From Williamsia limnetica (GTDB taxonomy: Bacteria > Actinomycetota > Actinomycetes > Mycobacteriales > Mycobacteriaceae), in contig NZ_QJSP01000004.1 in the NCBI RefSeq assembly GCF_003217475.1, positions 62,001 through 126,000 of the forward strand: a stretch of DNA of 64,000 nt, written 5' to 3'. The notes below the pieces were generated by a model. It ran no database searches, had not been told where the DNA came from, and saw nothing but the letters and a program-made list of their open reading frames with translations. Positions 61,476-64,000 of the stretch are shown here, piece after piece. The translations under genes and the position numbers were made by a program. The stretch's first letter is position 1. Each line of letters opens with the position of its first letter.

Positions 61476-62183
61476 TCACGCGTCGGTCGCTGCGGTTCGC
61501 ACGTACCGGTGGCCGGCCATCGTCACCACCAGCGACATCACGGCGGCCAGGGTCAGCGTCACCGCGACGCCCCCTGCGGACAGGATCAGCGCGCCGAGCA
61601 CAGCGCCGAGAAAGATCGTGGCGATCGCCCCGAGTCTGCGATTCCACAGGGCCTCTCGCCCACCCCGCGTCCAGGTCTCTGCGGCCAGCGACGTCAAAGT
61701 CGAGGTGACCACCACCGTCGTCATGTCGGCGATCGCCACCTTGCGTGCGACGCACGCCTGAACGCCCATAGCGGCGGCAGTGGCGGCAGCGACCGCGATC
61801 TGGGCGCCCCCGCCTGTGACATCTGTCAGCGCAGCGGCCAGGGCCGCGCCGAACAGAATCGCCGAGCCCAGCGCCAGACACCAGGTCACTGCAGTCGTCC
61901 ACCCTTGTGCTCTGGTGCGCAACACCATTCCCGCGACGAACGCTCCGACGACGAACGTCCCGAGCGCCACCGCCGGCCCCAGGACAGGCAGTTCATCAGC
62001 GCCCGCGACACCCATTCCGAGGATGACGATGTTGCCGGTCATGTTCCCGACGAATACCCGATCGAGGCCGAGGAAGCCGACCGCGTCGACCACACCCGTG
62101 ACAAAGGTCAACGCGAGCATCAAGAGCAGTCCGCGCTTCTGGACGCTCTGGCGGAGGGCAACTCCGGGTGCCGGCTTTGTCAT
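61476..62183 (-). CDS. DUF1275 (YoaK-like) membrane protein
   Basis: A 235-residue protein with about six to seven hydrophobic helices. Seen: LTFVTGVVDAVGFLGLDRVF and FVGNMTGNIVILGMGVAG near the start, the hallmark of DUF1275 (YoaK), and later GVQACVARKVAIADMTTVVV and TLTSLAAETW. The family has no known function; some members are linked to transport or membrane stress. The ATG at 62183 overlaps the stop of the DapA-like gene by four bases (ATGA), so it is the second cistron of that operon. Confidence 0.82.
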   Translation of the reverse strand: MTKPAPGVALRQSVQKRGLLLMLALTFVTGVVDAVGFLGLDRVFVGNMTGNIVILGMGVAGADELPVLGPAVALGTFVVGAFVAGMVLRTRAQGWTTAVTWCLALGSAILFGAALAAALTDVTGGGAQIAVAAATAAAMGVQACVARKVAIADMTTVVVTSTLTSLAAETWTRGGREALWNRRLGAIATIFLGAVLGALILSAGGVAVTLTLAAVMSLVVTMAGHRYVRTAATDA

Positions 62184-63069
62184 GCTGCCTCGAATCCGAG
62201 TCGTTCGCTGTGTTCGTTCAGCGCAGGGTCGTAGGGCGTGGCCGGCGGCCTGACCGTGCAGCTCTCGATCACTCCCTGTCTGCGCCAGTGCTCTTTGCGG
62301 ATCCCGATACTGGTGCCGGCCTGGGTTTCGAACGCGATCAGCGCCGACACCGCGGCGATGGCATCCTGCGCGCGGAGCGGGTCCCCCGCGCTCAAGAGGT
62401 TCATGGCGTCGACGATCGCCTCCGGGCGTGAGATCCCCGCGGCGGCCCACTGCGCACCAGCCAGGTGATCGTCGACCAACCCGATGCCCCCGCCTCCTGC
62501 CATGATCGTCACCGGTATCTCGCTGCGGAGCCGCCGGATCCGCGAAAAGGTCGGTGGCGCCTCCGATTTCACCGCCCATACCGTCTGGTCCAGACCCTCG
62601 AGCGCCACCAGCAGATCCTCGATAACGTGTGGACCCCGGTGGCCGATGGCAGGTCCTGGACCAGCACAGGCAGCCCGCTCCGGGCATGAGCCCGCAGAAC
62701 AGATCGACGGAGCGTCTGCGGATCGGGCGATGACACAGGGACCATGACCGCGGTGATCAAACTCCCGAACGCATTCGAGAGCGTCGTGATCTCGTCGAGT
62801 GCGACCTGTTCGTCGAGTGACATCACCGCGGCGACGACAGGGGCATCGCCGGACTCCTCGAGCACCGCCTCGACGACCGACATCTTCTCTGCAGCGGACA
62901 ACGCCGCCGGCTCCCCGATCACGCCCAGTGCGATCGAACCCGTACAACCTCTACCGAGCAGCTCACGGGTGACCGCTCGGACCGACCGCTGACAGACCTC
63001 GCTCCCGTCGCTCGTGAACGGTGTGGGCACCATCCCCCACACGGCGGCGGTGTACTCAGTAGCATTCAT
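62180..63069 (-). pseudogene. DapA-family aldolase/synthase-like gene, frameshifted
   Basis: Two frames form one protein of about 296 residues, typical of the DapA/N-acetylneuraminate lyase family. Part one (63069-about 62628): MVPTPFTSDGSEV, the GSIALGVIGEPAALSAAEK loop, and PVLVQDLPSATGVH. Part two (about 62627-62180): VIEDLLVALEGLDQTVWAVK with the Schiff-base lysine, then PVTIMAGGGGIGLVDDHLAG. The break lies in GTCCACACGTTATC; adding one base (or removing AC) restores GVH...VIEDLL. So the gene is a recent pseudogene or carries a sequence error. A GntR regulator diverges from it and probably controls it. Natural substrate unknown. Confidence 0.8.
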
Positions 63070-63108
63070 CTGGATCCAATCTTTGTAGATACCCGCGGAA
63101 GGAACTCG

Positions 63109-63852
63109 ATGACAGACGGCCCCGATGGGCACCGACTTCGCGGCACGGGCGGCGCGGATCCGGTCGGCACCACGTCGCCGCTGGTGCAGCAGCTCGCCGA
63201 CACCATCGCAGAACGGATCAGCCGCGGTGACTACAACTTCGGCACCTGGATCCGACAGGAATCGCTCGCCAAGGAACTCGGAGTCAGCAGGATGCCGATC
63301 CGCGAGGCCCTCGGGCAGCTGCAGGCCCTCGGGATCGTCGAGATGGTGCCGAACCGTGGGGCGCGCCCGCGGCAGCCGTCCCTGCGAGAGCTGACCGAGG
63401 TCTTCGAGGTCCGGGCCCTGCTGGAAGGTCACGCAGCGCATGAGGCGGCCCGCCTCATCACCCACGCGCAACTGCAGGTCCTCTACGCGACGGTCGAAGA
63501 TTTCCGGGGGATCGTGGCCGATGCGCTCACCGGCGAGTTCGAGCCCGCCGAACTGCGTCGCCGCTGGGTGCAGGCCAATTCGACTTTCCACGACACCATT
63601 CTCGAGGCGGGCGGCAACACCCAGCTGCGGGCGACCGTGTCCTCGCTCCACCACCGGATCCCGCGGAACCTCACCTGGACGGCCCTGGACGCCGATCCCC
63701 GCCTCCTCGCCGAGAACGCGGACGCACACGAGGCGATCGCCAAGGCCATCGACCGTCGGGACGGCGAAGCCGCGCGAGCGCAGATGATCGAGCATTCTCG
63801 CCGGGCCCGGGAGTTGATCACCAGCCGGTCGCAGGACTCGTTCGCGCCCTGA
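63109..63852 (+). CDS. GntR-family transcriptional regulator (FadR/FCD type)
   Basis: A 247-residue regulator. The winged HTH domain is at about 24-95: LVQQLADTIAERISRGDYNF, then RQESLAKELGVSRMPIREAL and GIVEMVPNRGARPR. The FCD ligand domain follows with EVFEVRALLEGHAAHEAARL and later HDTILEAGGN and DAHEAIAKAIDRRDGE, the last holding a metal-binding His-like position. FCD regulators usually bind small carboxylates. It diverges by 39 bases from the DapA-like gene and most likely senses that pathway's substrate. The start is the ATG at 63109. Confidence 0.88.
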   Translation: MTDGPDGHRLRGTGGADPVGTTSPLVQQLADTIAERISRGDYNFGTWIRQESLAKELGVSRMPIREALGQLQALGIVEMVPNRGARPRQPSLRELTEVFEVRALLEGHAAHEAARLITHAQLQVLYATVEDFRGIVADALTGEFEPAELRRRWVQANSTFHDTILEAGGNTQLRATVSSLHHRIPRNLTWTALDADPRLLAENADAHEAIAKAIDRRDGEAARAQMIEHSRRARELITSRSQDSFAP

Positions 63853-63863
63853 CGGACACGACG

Positions 63864-64000
63864 TCATCGGCCTACCGCATAACCCTGCGCTCCGCGGGGG
63901 TTGGCCGCCGCGCCCAGGACGCCCGTCGCCGGGTCGCGGGTGACCGCGCTCAGACGTCCGAGTGCCCAGTCACCCGCCCTGGTCACCCGATGTCCGCGAG
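63864..64000 (-). CDS. ggt: Gamma-glutamyltransferase, C-terminal end (cut by window edge)
   Basis: The last 45 codons of a minus-strand gene that runs off the right edge. Visible: GHRVTRAGDWALGRLSAVTR, then DPATGVLGAAANPRGAQGYA and the final VGR. The ANPRG-QGYAVG ending is typical of gamma-glutamyltranspeptidase-type Ntn hydrolases, which break down glutathione-like gamma-glutamyl compounds. The catalytic Thr and the large subunit are outside the window. It is convergent with the GntR gene, 11 bases apart. Confidence 0.75.
   Translation of the reverse strand, partial: RGHRVTRAGDWALGRLSAVTRDPATGVLGAAANPRGAQGYAVGR

Overview
The window is high-GC actinobacterial DNA with long antiparallel shadow ORFs. 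It comes from a mycolic-acid-producing member of the Mycobacteriales, most likely Gordonia or a close relative. The genus is inferred from mycolyltransferases with LGFP repeats, IniA/IniC dynamins, IdeR, SigF and HrcA-type sites, and gene order; it is not proven. The order follows the M. tuberculosis region from fadD32 (Rv3801c) to about Rv3840: fadD32, culp6, two antigen-85 mycolyltransferases, aftB, ubiA, a PAP2 phosphatase, glfT2 and glf; then a PGRP amidase, a HAD hydrolase, acyltransferases, a Rieske protein, serS, Rv3835/Rv3836-like genes, a histidine phosphatase, pheA, a DUF2470 gene and an LCP gene. Blocks of accessory genes break this backbone.

1-13.4 kb (minus strand): cell-envelope factory. 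FadD32 and Culp6 serve mycolic acid synthesis and handling, the two Ag85 enzymes transfer mycolates, and the glf-glfT2-PAP2-ubiA-aftB operon builds galactan and the decaprenyl-phosphoryl-arabinose route that feeds arabinan. 13.4-29.4 kb: accessory block between glf and the peptidoglycan genes. It holds an Asp-rich small protein, an ECF sigma factor overlapping a SnoaL-like protein, two dynamin-like GTPases (IniA/IniC type), a mycothiol-dependent-enzyme-family protein, a membrane protein with two ABM-like domains, a fused xanthine-dehydrogenase-type hydroxylase, an acyl-CoA synthetase, three tandem DxDxDG-repeat proteins and a membrane-spanning Hsp70-like protein. 29.5-33.7 kb: divergent SpoIID/LytB and PGRP amidase genes.

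33.7-40 kb: HAD phosphatase, two paralogous acyltransferases flanking a small stress island (hsp20 with a CIRCE-like operator, a STAS antagonist and an RsbW-like kinase), an MBL-Rieske protein and a SRPBCC protein. 40-49 kb: carotenoid-type oxidoreductase, an SDR, then a SigF neighbourhood. Here sigF, rsbW, a zinc alcohol dehydrogenase, chaB, an SDR, a glycosylase-like protein and a frameshifted FAD/Rieske oxidoreductase sit around five GTTK-N15-17-GGGTA(T/A/C) promoter matches. 49-52 kb: a ClpN/HTH gene with its own inverted repeat, and a TetR/SDR/GlcG set. 52-61.5 kb: transporter, serS, ankyrin protein, septum-formation protein, zincin, histidine phosphatase, pheA, an IdeR-box-controlled DUF2470 gene, a CPBP protease and an LCP ligase. 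61.5-64 kb: a DUF1275 protein, a frameshifted DapA-like gene, a GntR regulator and the 3' end of a gamma-glutamyltransferase.

The best candidate for an undescribed system joins the Asp-rich/DxDxDG proteins, the membrane Hsp70 and the ECF-SnoaL-dynamin cluster. Three of the four acidic genes carry the same GGGAAC-N19-TCCWAT upstream element although one lies 12 kb from the others, and a looser version precedes the ECF sigma gene. This points to one regulon for envelope or membrane stress; regulon and function are inferences. No tRNA, rRNA, CRISPR array, insertion sequence or phage gene was seen.
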